A stretch of DNA of 64,000 bases from contig NZ_CP146516.1 in the NCBI RefSeq assembly GCF_037081835.1, forward strand, positions 1,759,501 through 1,823,500. Direction: 5' to 3'. Below the pieces are notes generated by a model. It was not told the DNA's origin. It was given only the letters and a program-made list of their open reading frames with translations, and did not search any database. This stretch comes from Spirobacillus cienkowskii. Its GTDB lineage: Bacteria > Bdellovibrionota_B > Oligoflexia > Silvanigrellales > Silvanigrellaceae. Below are positions 27,321-35,539 of the stretch, piece after piece. Position 1 is the first letter of the stretch. Each line of letters opens with the position of its first letter. The translations under genes were made by a program, and so were the position numbers.

Positions 27321-27963
27321 ATAAGTTCTCCTTTTTTATTGGAGAAAATCCATTTTTATTAAGTATAGCTGATAATTCTTGTATTTTTTTTATTTCTAAA
27401 TCTTTATAATTATTTCGTTTAATTTCATTTTTTATTATTCTATTTTTTGATATCTGAATAGATTGAAAATCATGCATATCAAAAGATAAATTTTCTATAA
27501 ATTGCTTTTGTTTATTATCTAACAATTTTACAACGCTGTATGCATTATTATCAGTAAAGTAAATTCCAATTGGATAAATATTAGCATCAACAAGTTGACA
27601 ATTAATTACAGTCTGCTCTGGAATATTGCTATCAATTGTAATTAAATTTACAGCATCAACTTTTAAAATTACTGTAGAAAATCCAGGATTGTCTGTTGCA
27701 TTTTTCATAGGATTTCCTTTTTCAATTATGATTGCATTGTTATCGCTCACACAAGAAGTCACTTGATGCGGAAATATTAAAACCGTAGGTCTTGAGGGTG
27801 TTACACGTACAACTGGAGGATTAATTTTATTTAATTTCATTGTAACAACAGGAAATTTGCTATCAAATTTTCCTTGCGGAACAAGAATTCCGTCAATTTG
27901 ATCAGAAAACGCTAAATTAGAAGTAAGTAAAATTGTTGCTAGGTAAAATTTAAATTTTTGCAT
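27304..27963 (-). CDS. traK: Type IV secretion protein TraK/VirB9-like
   Basis: A signal peptide (residues 1-19, ending NLAFS) is followed by a periplasmic domain rich in beta-strands, starting KFPVVTMKLNKINPPVVRV and including RPTVLIFPHQVTSC. This matches the TraK (F-type) version of VirB9, the outer-membrane core component. No VirB7 lipoprotein was found. ATG 27963 overlaps the previous gene by 14 bases. The family call rests on order traE-traK-traB, as in the F plasmid, together with the fold pattern. Confidence 0.72.
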   Translation of the reverse strand: MQKFKFYLATILLTSNLAFSDQIDGILVPQGKFDSKFPVVTMKLNKINPPVVRVTPSRPTVLIFPHQVTSCVSDNNAIIIEKGNPMKNATDNPGFSTVILKVDAVNLITIDSNIPEQTVINCQLVDANIYPIGIYFTDNNAYSVVKLLDNKQKQFIENLSFDMHDFQSIQISKNRIIKNEIKRNNYKDLEIKKIQELSAILNKNGFSPIKKENLYATKE

Positions 27964-28594
27964 TTTTTCTTTCCATAATTTTTGTAATTTCAATTAAAAC
28001 ATCGCTATACTTTTTTCTATCTTCACTTGCATATTTAAAATAAATATCTAAACTCAATTTTTGTGATGTTTTTATCTCATTTCTCAGCGTACTTTGAATA
28101 CCATCTAAAACAACAACAAATTCATTATTTTCTAAATCATAATCAGCTTCCAATTTTACGATTTCAAATGAAGCTTGTGATGAAATTGATTCAGATAGAA
28201 TTTTTGCTGTATTTATGCTTAAAAAATATTGTGCCTCAGAATTTTTATTTTGATTAAAATATTTTGAAAATGATGCCATTCTTGCAGAAGCTTGATCTTT
28301 ATTATGGGGCCATGTATAAAATGCTGCAATCATTTTTTTTGATAATTCTTTTGCAAGTAAAAGTATTTCGTCCCCATCTGTTTTTGTGTTACATATTAAT
28401 TTATTAATAACACCATTGGAATTTAAAGTTAAAACTGGCATAATTTGAGCGGTTGGAGGTGAATCAGGCGTTAATATTTTTATAAAAATAAATGGAGAAA
28501 TTATAATATATGGCACACCCACAATCCAAAAATATTTTTGAATCAAAACAGCATATTCTCCAATATTCAATAAAAAATTTTCTTTATTTTTCAT
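27950..28594 (-). CDS. traE: Type IV secretion protein TraE/VirB8-like
   Basis: This inner-membrane protein has one N-terminal helix near residues 22-40, then a periplasmic domain of about 165 residues in which KKMIAAFYTWPHN and the late LEADYDLENNEFVVVLDG / YFKYASEDR segments fit the TraE/VirB8 nuclear-transport-factor-like fold. TraE in F is about 190 residues; this is 214. It precedes traK and traB in the F-like order. The assignment is by context plus topology. Confidence 0.68.
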   Translation of the reverse strand: MKNKENFLLNIGEYAVLIQKYFWIVGVPYIIISPFIFIKILTPDSPPTAQIMPVLTLNSNGVINKLICNTKTDGDEILLLAKELSKKMIAAFYTWPHNKDQASARMASFSKYFNQNKNSEAQYFLSINTAKILSESISSQASFEIVKLEADYDLENNEFVVVLDGIQSTLRNEIKTSQKLSLDIYFKYASEDRKKYSDVLIEITKIMERKNAKI

Positions 28595-28596
28595 TA

Positions 28597-29793
28597 TTAT
28601 CTCCTAAATTTTCCAAGCATTGCTTTTGTATGTTGAAAAAATGGCTTCATCTGACTTGTTATAATTATGCCAAATATTCGATCTAAAACTTTTGTAGAAA
28701 CAAAAATTATCAAAATAATAACGCAAATAATTGATGTACAAAATTTTAAAATTAATAAAAAATTATCACCTGAAATCGATATACCCAATTCCATTAATTC
28801 TAATGAATTTTGAAATATAGTACCTATATCTTTTGCATTCGATGAAATATCTTTAACAATTTGATCATTAACTCCTTTAATCGCTGAAGGATTGTTAACA
28901 TTTTCAAAAGATGAAAGTACCAAATTTAAAATAATGACTTGTAATTTTGCTAATAACGTTAAACTCGCAAAAGCTCCTGCTAGCTTTAAAGGTCTTGTTG
29001 GATCAATTCCTGAAAAAAAAGAAATAGCAATTGTAAATACTGGTAACATTAATATTCCAATATGTTGCAAAAAGAACAATAACAAATTAACAACATCCAT
29101 AATAAATAAAAATGCTAAAGTAATTCCTCCCAGAAATAATGAAATTGTATTGGTAAATGAACCTAACATATTAAATGAATTTATGTTTTCCTTAAAATAA
29201 CCATTTAATCCAAAAATAGGACTCAATCCATCTGAATATTTTTGATAAATATCTATAGCAACAAATGAATTAATAATTGAATCTAAAAATGAAGTCATGC
29301 CGTTATAAAATAAGTCAAAGTGCGAAAAACAAAAATATGCAATAACACCATAAAAAAATGCCTCAAAAACTTCTGGTACTCCACGCCACGCATTCATACT
29401 TAATTTAATATGCAATGCCATTCCAGCATAAATAATTGCAATTGCTGATGTGATAGATGCTGCAGCAGCTATTGGTAACGCAGCAATTATACTTTTTGCT
29501 ATTAAAATCACTCGATCAAAATGAAAAATCCAACCGCCGATACGAGTTATGTTTGGAAGTGTTGCTTCAATTTTAACTTCATTTAAAGAAATTGTCACTG
29601 AACTGCCAATCAAAGACTTTAAAATAAAGTAACCTACAGCAAATGTAAAACAATATTTAACTGCTTGAATATATTTATCTTTACTATACATTCCAATTAG
29701 AATATTATATGTTAAAAAACACACCATTCCTAAGGCTATAAAAGCAGATCCCGTTTGAAAAAATGGTAATAAACTTTCTCCAATTTTCGACAT
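28597..29793 (-). CDS. Polytopic type IV secretion protein, VirB6/TrbL-like
   Basis: The 398-residue product has about seven hydrophobic segments, including FALGMVCFL-type helices at the N-terminus, a long Ala-rich pair around residues 100-125, and a final segment before KVLDRIFGIIIT. A central hydrophilic portion separates the two membrane blocks. This topology and its place between the VirB4 ATPase and traE suggest the VirB6/TraG-N channel component. The sequence itself was not recognised, so this is an inference. Confidence 0.6.
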   Translation of the reverse strand: MSKIGESLLPFFQTGSAFIALGMVCFLTYNILIGMYSKDKYIQAVKYCFTFAVGYFILKSLIGSSVTISLNEVKIEATLPNITRIGGWIFHFDRVILIAKSIIAALPIAAAASITSAIAIIYAGMALHIKLSMNAWRGVPEVFEAFFYGVIAYFCFSHFDLFYNGMTSFLDSIINSFVAIDIYQKYSDGLSPIFGLNGYFKENINSFNMLGSFTNTISLFLGGITLAFLFIMDVVNLLLFFLQHIGILMLPVFTIAISFFSGIDPTRPLKLAGAFASLTLLAKLQVIILNLVLSSFENVNNPSAIKGVNDQIVKDISSNAKDIGTIFQNSLELMELGISISGDNFLLILKFCTSIICVIILIIFVSTKVLDRIFGIIITSQMKPFFQHTKAMLGKFRR

Positions 29794-29832
29794 AGAAAAC
29801 CTTACTTTTGATTTGATTTATATTTAAGTTTA

Positions 29833-30711
29833 CTATTTAAAATTTTCTGGATATTTTTGTCCAGAAACTGCAGCATCAAGTACTTTTTTAAAGTCTTCGA
29901 GTTTAGGTAACTTCATGTTTTCTGGTATATGAAAAGCTGAAGGATTTTTTGATAAAACAAGCATATTGATTGAGTTTAATATTTCTGTTGTTGCTGCATA
30001 TTGCGATATTTGTATCTGAACAGATAATTGTTTGCTCAGAGCAAAAATAGCATCAGATTCATTAATATCCTCAGGTATTTTTCCACTTTTTTTATCTTCA
30101 GTCACTTTTGTTTGAATATCATTAAATATTTCTTTGAAAACAAATGCCTTTATTTCATGGTAAGTCCCTTTTAAATGCTGGTTTGCCCCTGCAACAAATA
30201 GTTTTTCTTGTGGACTCAGTTGTTTATTTGTTCGCACTAATTTTTTCCAAACTTCATAAATATTGTTGTAATTATGATAAGTCGGTGTGATACTGTTAAT
30301 TTTGCTAGTTAAAGCTTTAGAATATTTTTTAGGTCGCATTTTTGCCAAATCAGAATTTTCTGTTACGAAATTTGAAACATAATCAGTAAGTTGTGTCATT
30401 TCTTTGAAAAAATTCTTGCGAGCATTCTCCCAAACGTTTGTATTATGAGCAATAACCCTAAGGTGATCATCAATAGCATCAATGAGAGAATATGTTTCTG
30501 GATCTTTTGATTTGAGAATATTTTCGTTAGATACTTTAGGCGATAATGTTGCATGTGCAGCTTTTGATTTCAAAATTGTTGCTACCGCTACGCTAGATAT
30601 TCCGCCAAGAAATAATGAAAAAATATTACGCCTCCCAATTATTTTGTCTTTGTCAGAACTTGGGAGATCTTTATCTTGAATCTGATTTTTTGTATCTTTT
30701 TCTGATATCAT
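29833..30711 (-). CDS. Exported helical protein of the type IV secretion cluster (VirB5/TrbJ position)
   Basis: I do not recognise a family. A 25-residue hydrophilic start leads to GRRNIFSLFLGG, a twin-arginine-like motif, then a hydrophobic stretch ending KAAHA, so export by Tat is possible. The mature part is helical and charged, about 235 residues, which is the character of VirB5/TrbJ minor pilins. It overlaps the VirB4 gene as ATGA, implying coupling. Role is inferred from position. Confidence 0.6.
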   Translation of the reverse strand: MISEKDTKNQIQDKDLPSSDKDKIIGRRNIFSLFLGGISSVAVATILKSKAAHATLSPKVSNENILKSKDPETYSLIDAIDDHLRVIAHNTNVWENARKNFFKEMTQLTDYVSNFVTENSDLAKMRPKKYSKALTSKINSITPTYHNYNNIYEVWKKLVRTNKQLSPQEKLFVAGANQHLKGTYHEIKAFVFKEIFNDIQTKVTEDKKSGKIPEDINESDAIFALSKQLSVQIQISQYAATTEILNSINMLVLSKNPSAFHIPENMKLPKLEDFKKVLDAAVSGQKYPENFK

Positions 30712-33479
30712 TTTTTTTCTCGGATTGTGATTGATTGATTGATTAAATTGATTGCATCAACTCGAAATGCTGTTTTTAAAATGTCATTCTCAAACGCTTC
30801 GTGGCATTGATTTTCTGGAATGGCATCGTTCCAGCGCGCTAATTTTTTGCACACATCAAAAAATGGAAGACCAGAATATTTTAATGCCTTTTTTCGAATC
30901 GATCGCCCACCGTCATGTGTGGTTGATGCCCATAAAAAATATTTTTCGTAATCTGCATACAAAGCCTGCATGGTTAAATGCTGATCACAGTAACCAATAA
31001 TTCTATCTGTTTTATTGTCTGTTGACTTAATAGAATCTTTAATTGATTTTTCAATTTCAAGCATTTGTTCAATACGACCATTTTTTTGTGCAATTCCATT
31101 ATGAGCAAGAGGCTCATGTGCTAAAATAGAAAGAACTTGAAGATTTTGTGGCAGAGTAAAAAAGAAGCAACGTTGCATTGATTCGAGCAAACTGTATTCA
31201 CTTGCAATCAAACCTTTTTCTAACGCAAGCTTTGGAATAATTAAATCGCATGCATCTTGTGTTAACAGCCATAAAGATGATCCAAATTTTCTATTTTGAC
31301 TTGCTCGTTCTCTAAGCCAAGAGTGCGGTATGTATTCTCTCCACCACTGCAACTCATCTATACAATAAAAAAAATTGGATGCTTCATTATTACCACCTGT
31401 GGATTTGTGCTTTTCTTCTAATAAATTTCCAAATTCCAACACAAGTGAGACATATGCGGCTATTAAAGCCCTATCATTTTTTGTCTGTGTATTTTTACAA
31501 GCATAAAAAAATTTAATATTTTTTAAGTGATGTTCAGAAAATTTAGGATTATCGGGATCAAATACACCTCCATTTAGTCCTCCTTTACAAAAATTATTCA
31601 AACGAGCTTTGTATTCATCCCAATTTGCTTTTTTTACTTTTTTATTTGCAACTTTTTCAAAAAAATCTGGCAATGAATTTTCAAGAAGTTCTTTAAATTC
31701 TGATAATCTGTTTAAATTTTTTTCGTAAAATTTAACAAGAACATTTGCAATCAATTCTCCGTCTGAAGACGTTTGCGAGGTGTGGTCATCTGGATCAAAA
31801 CCCATAATTTCACAAATAAATTTTTTAGCATACTTGACTCTATCTGCAAAAGGTTTAAATAAATTAAGAGGATAAATTTCTAATGGTAAATACTGACAAT
31901 TTAAATTATCATAATTCAGTTTTAGTGTAAAATCGGCGAGGCCGTCTTCTAAAAAAGAAAATGAATCACCAAGATCTAAAATAAAACCAGATGCCCTATA
32001 GCCTTTTTTGCTCATCTCAATGTGATGGGTAAATAATCTTCCAACAATTAAACTTTTTCCACTCCCTGGCAAACCAATCACAACGGTAGACATTGGCTTG
32101 TAATATAAAAACGGCCAAATTGTATTTTCTAATGTACGAAAATAAAATGCACGATCATCGAGAAAATTATAATTAAAAACAGGCTTTGGAATGTAACAAA
32201 ATGCTTCTGTTGTTGAGTAAATTGTATTGGAACGAAATGGATTAAACAAACGATTCCCTGGCAATACAGAAAACAATGACTCTTTTAAATATGCATTCTC
32301 ACGACAAAAAATTGGTCTCTGTGAAGACAGAGGATACTCTTCGGCTTTCAGTTCTAACTCAGAAAGAGCTTGATCTACATCGTCTTTTTTTCCAAATGCA
32401 ACAATGTTCACAGTCATACTTAAATTGATATCAATGCCGTCATCTTTATCTATTTTTTGCTGCTCATATGCTTCAATTTTTTTAATATTTGAACGCTTTG
32501 TATCATCTAAATTTTCTTTTTGAATTTCACCTAAAATTTCTTTTGCCTGAGAGATTGCATTATTTTTCCCTGTAAATGAAGCACAAACTATACTATTTAG
32601 ATTATCTATTGATCTATAAAAATGGTGAAAATCACTCAATACAATTGATGGTATTTGCGCAAGACTCGCTGTACCATGCACATAATCACTATTATATGCA
32701 CGCACTTCTTTATCATTAAAAAAAATTGTCACAGGATAAATTGGTAATTCTTTATTTAGTATTGGGCTTTTTGGAGAAAAAATGTATTGACAATAATTAC
32801 TCATTTCAAGTCTATTTAATCTTTTTCCTACTGTTTCAAGTCTTTTCACACAAAATTCTTTGAATTTTTGATTACTTCCAAAGTAATTTGAAATAAATAT
32901 GTAATATTCTTGTTTTTTCACTTTTTTTTCTTGTAAGACTTCTCTCCCAAAAAAAATATTTTTATCATGAATATCTTTATTCACTCTCACAAATTGGATT
33001 TTATCCAAACTTGGCAAAGCTTTTAAAATTATTTCAACAGCACTTTTAAACTTATTATAAAAGTCAATATTTTCACTTGCAATAATTTTAAATCCAGTAA
33101 TTTCATTTCCAAAGCAATCATACAAAACATGTTCATCATTTTTACAAATGCTATTGGTATCAGTATATTTTGCTTGAGATTCTTTTTCTAAACGTAATTT
33201 TGAATTATTAAAATATTTTTTAATTTTAGAAAAAAACATTTCAAATCTCTGGTTTGTATATTTTCCATTATACGCATATTCTGTGAGCATGAAAAAAAGT
33301 ATTGATAAAGATACCGGAAAAAAAATGGAGAAAAATGCTGCAATATTTGATAAGATATTACCCAAAAATATTCCAACTAAAAAACCAAATATTCCATTTA
33401 TAAAAGACTTTCTTTTAAATAAAAAAAATGTTTTAGGCTTATTTCTTTCTAAACTAGAATATAATTTAATTTTTTCCAT
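30708..33479 (-). CDS. traC: VirB4/TraC secretion ATPase with a VirB3-like N-terminal part
   Basis: This is the main ATPase of the type IV secretion channel. The P-loop GLPGSGKS is at residues 469-476, and the Walker B region YCIDELQWW has Asp708-Glu709; LLTQDACD and a late RKKAL segment follow. The first 85 residues have two membrane helices flanked by basic residues (after KSFINGIFG), like VirB3/TraL. Fused VirB3-VirB4 proteins are known in other systems, and no separate virB3 is seen here. The length, 923 residues, fits such a fusion. Confidence 0.88.
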   Translation of the reverse strand: MEKIKLYSSLERNKPKTFFLFKRKSFINGIFGFLVGIFLGNILSNIAAFFSIFFPVSLSILFFMLTEYAYNGKYTNQRFEMFFSKIKKYFNNSKLRLEKESQAKYTDTNSICKNDEHVLYDCFGNEITGFKIIASENIDFYNKFKSAVEIILKALPSLDKIQFVRVNKDIHDKNIFFGREVLQEKKVKKQEYYIFISNYFGSNQKFKEFCVKRLETVGKRLNRLEMSNYCQYIFSPKSPILNKELPIYPVTIFFNDKEVRAYNSDYVHGTASLAQIPSIVLSDFHHFYRSIDNLNSIVCASFTGKNNAISQAKEILGEIQKENLDDTKRSNIKKIEAYEQQKIDKDDGIDINLSMTVNIVAFGKKDDVDQALSELELKAEEYPLSSQRPIFCRENAYLKESLFSVLPGNRLFNPFRSNTIYSTTEAFCYIPKPVFNYNFLDDRAFYFRTLENTIWPFLYYKPMSTVVIGLPGSGKSLIVGRLFTHHIEMSKKGYRASGFILDLGDSFSFLEDGLADFTLKLNYDNLNCQYLPLEIYPLNLFKPFADRVKYAKKFICEIMGFDPDDHTSQTSSDGELIANVLVKFYEKNLNRLSEFKELLENSLPDFFEKVANKKVKKANWDEYKARLNNFCKGGLNGGVFDPDNPKFSEHHLKNIKFFYACKNTQTKNDRALIAAYVSLVLEFGNLLEEKHKSTGGNNEASNFFYCIDELQWWREYIPHSWLRERASQNRKFGSSLWLLTQDACDLIIPKLALEKGLIASEYSLLESMQRCFFFTLPQNLQVLSILAHEPLAHNGIAQKNGRIEQMLEIEKSIKDSIKSTDNKTDRIIGYCDQHLTMQALYADYEKYFLWASTTHDGGRSIRKKALKYSGLPFFDVCKKLARWNDAIPENQCHEAFENDILKTAFRVDAINLINQSITIREKK

Positions 33480-33497
33480 TAATTATCCTTTTTAAAA

Positions 33498-33884
33498 TTA
33501 TGGGTTTGTTTTTGGACTAATCCATTTGATCGGATCAAGAACTGCTTCAAATGTATTTTTTATAGGGTCTGCAAAATAACTCCCTACAAAATAAACAACA
33601 ATTATAAGCATAATTGATCCCCAAACCCAGCGTGTTTGTTGTCTAATTTTTGGAAACCAAATCCAAGCTCCAGCTGTGGCAAGCAAAAAAACAAGTCCTA
33701 ACAAAAAGAAAGTAGGAGACATGTCACGGATTTTATCAGTTAAATCTTTTATTGCAGTATTCCATTTATCACTTTTAATGGTGACATCAGCAGCAGCAAA
33801 GACAACAGCACTACTAAAATGAAGACATATTGCGATCATATATAAGAAAAAACGTGAAACTTTTACTTTTAATTTCAGTAGCAT
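33498..33884 (-). CDS. VirB2/TraA-like pilin or TrbC-type membrane protein
   Basis: The 128-residue product has a cleavable-looking signal (residues 1-31, ending VVFAA), then two hydrophobic helices (FFLLGLVFLLATAGAWIW and GSIMLIIVVYFVGSYF) separated by a short basic loop. This is the topology of VirB2-type pilins. It sits just upstream of the VirB3-VirB4 fusion, the usual virB2-3-4 order. No sequence motif confirms it. Confidence 0.62.
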   Translation of the reverse strand: MLLKLKVKVSRFFLYMIAICLHFSSAVVFAAADVTIKSDKWNTAIKDLTDKIRDMSPTFFLLGLVFLLATAGAWIWFPKIRQQTRWVWGSIMLIIVVYFVGSYFADPIKNTFEAVLDPIKWISPKTNP

Positions 33885-33910
33885 AAAAATTATCTCCTTA
33901 ATTGAGTTAT

Positions 33911-34639
33911 TTAATTTTTTTCTTTTGCTGTTATTGTATAACGAAGCTGATTTTCTAGTTGACTTGATAAACCCGGCATAATATTTTCAAAATATCCATA
34001 CTTTTTATCTTCTTCAAAACAGCCATCTTTTGAGTAATAAAACTGCCATGATTTTAATGCAAAATGTGGAGACACAGGAATCCATGAATCCTCTAATGCA
34101 ATTTTATCATTATTTGAATGCACAAATCCATTTTTATCCATCCACAAAGGATATATAGCATCGCATTTTTTTAATCCAAATATCAGATTGTCAACTCCTC
34201 CAATTTTTTCGGGATCAATTTTTGCAATTTGCATGTTTTCTAGAATTAAACTGATCGTGTTATTATTTGTTAAAAATTTTTGATTTTGTAATGTTCCGTT
34301 ATTTATTTGTGCTTGCAATTGCAGTTGCAGTTGATTGTTTATATGCTGTAATTGTTCATTACGTTGTATTAAATCTTTTGTTTGATCATCATAAAAAAAG
34401 TACGAAAAAACAGTCGCAGACAAACACCCCGTTACAGCACCCATCCAAGTTACACTTTGTTTTGTTTTTGGATCATATCCACCATATTCTCCAATTAATA
34501 ATCCAGATCCCAAACCAACAGCACAACCTGTAGCTGTTGTGTTTAAAAATTTTCCTGCGTATGAAATTTCTGCAACTGAATTTTTTGAAACACTTAGTGA
34601 AAAAATTAAAAGAGTATTAAGTATTATCTTATTTTTCAT
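33911..34639 (-). CDS. Exported protein with Gly-zipper and Gln-rich coiled coil, head of the secretion cluster
   Basis: Not recognised. A signal peptide (about 24 residues) is followed by a glycine-rich hydrophobic block (GCAVGLGSGLLIGEYGG and WMGAVTGCLSATVF), then a Gln/Leu coiled coil (residues 90-125) and a C-terminal globular part with two Cys. The Gly-zipper plus coiled coil resembles small outer-membrane or pilus accessory proteins. ATG 34639 has a TGGA-type ribosome site. It is the first gene of the cluster, 26 bases upstream of the pilin gene. Confidence 0.58.
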   Translation of the reverse strand: MKNKIILNTLLIFSLSVSKNSVAEISYAGKFLNTTATGCAVGLGSGLLIGEYGGYDPKTKQSVTWMGAVTGCLSATVFSYFFYDDQTKDLIQRNEQLQHINNQLQLQLQAQINNGTLQNQKFLTNNNTISLILENMQIAKIDPEKIGGVDNLIFGLKKCDAIYPLWMDKNGFVHSNNDKIALEDSWIPVSPHFALKSWQFYYSKDGCFEEDKKYGYFENIMPGLSSQLENQLRYTITAKEKN

Positions 34640-34708
34640 ACTATTTTCCAATATAATAAGAATAAAAATATTTTTAAATAAAAAAATAGCTTCAATTTTA
34701 AATTTTAG

Positions 34709-34820
34709 CTATTTATGTGCTTCGTTAATATTTTCTAACAATTCATGATCACCACCTTTTCCTTGAAATCCAAAAATAAAACTTAGTAAGTCGCATTTTA
34801 TTAAAATAAATTTTTATTTA
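34709..34820 (-). pseudogene. Possible 3' remnant of a small gene
   Basis: A minus-strand frame ending at TAG 34709-34711 reads CDLLSFIFGFQGKGGDHELL then ENINEAHK and has protein-like composition, but it contains no ATG, and an in-frame stop precedes it. It may be the 3' end of a decayed gene or chance. Confidence 0.22.
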
Positions 34821-35193
34821 TTCTGTATTTTAATGAAAATAATTATTAGTATTTCAATGTATTAATTATTCTATGTATAGCAATTTAATATTTTTTATTG
34901 ATTCTATATTTTTTTTGTAATATTGAAAAAATAATTTTTCATAATTCAATATTTCATAATTTTCTTATCTCCAGTATAAATTTTGTAATTTATATATCTT
35001 TTATTTCAAATTATTAATGATTATTTTATTGTTATTCTCTCAAGAAAAAAAATATCCGCATTTTTTACTTATTTTTTTTAAAGTATTTTTTATAATCCTT
35101 ATTTTTTATATAAAACTTCTTTTTTATAATACTATTTGATGCACGTTTACTGAATGATTATTTTTATAACTATTAACACACGGCTATTCTCTT

Positions 35194-35328
35194 TTAGAAC
35201 GCAACATTTGGCCTTCGTTCCCTACTTGAAACCTGACTTTTTGCAGTCACCTTAATCTCTGCCCTAAAAAGCGAAGTTTCTGCCTTGGCAGATATTGATG
35301 AAATATACAATTTTTTTAAAACAGTCAA
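35194..35328 (-). pseudogene. Coding-like 44-codon island, possible gene remnant or repeat
   Basis: From a TTG at 35328 the minus strand stays open to TAA at 35194-35196. The segment contains ISAKAETSLFRAEIKVTAKS then QVSSRERRPNVAF, with balanced codons quite unlike the AT-rich flanks. There is no ribosome site. It looks like a relic of transferred or repeated DNA, or the DNA of a structured RNA, given its short inverted repeats. Confidence 0.28.
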
Positions 35329-35539
35329 ATTTATATTAAAAATATTTTAGAGTTTATTTTTTAAAAATAATTTTGTAAATATATTAAATTATTTATCGAT
35401 ATATTTAAAATAGATTTATGATTATTTAAAATTTTAATGATATATTGTATTATTTATAATTTTTAATAAATTTTTTAAAGTTATCAATATATTTTTAGTT
35501 AGAATTTTGTAATTTGTAATTTTTTTAAGAACTAGATTC

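Larger units (their letters stand above)
34652..35539. other. AT-rich non-coding stretch of about 0.9 kb upstream of the secretion cluster
   Basis: This is the longest stretch without an intact gene. Most of it is A/T homopolymer-rich. Two islands read like protein remnants on the minus strand, listed separately (34709-34820 and 35194-35328). The right island has near-normal GC and contains the perfect inverted repeat TCTGCC-TT-GGCAGA and a TGACT/AGTCA hairpin. No promoter, tRNA or known RNA was recognised. Confidence 0.5.

Noticed and set aside
34652-35539. An intact gene in the AT-rich stretch upstream of the secretion cluster
   Set aside because: All frames of reasonable length either lack starts or consist of Lys/Asn/Ile/Phe-rich chance sequence; only two remnants look protein-like.
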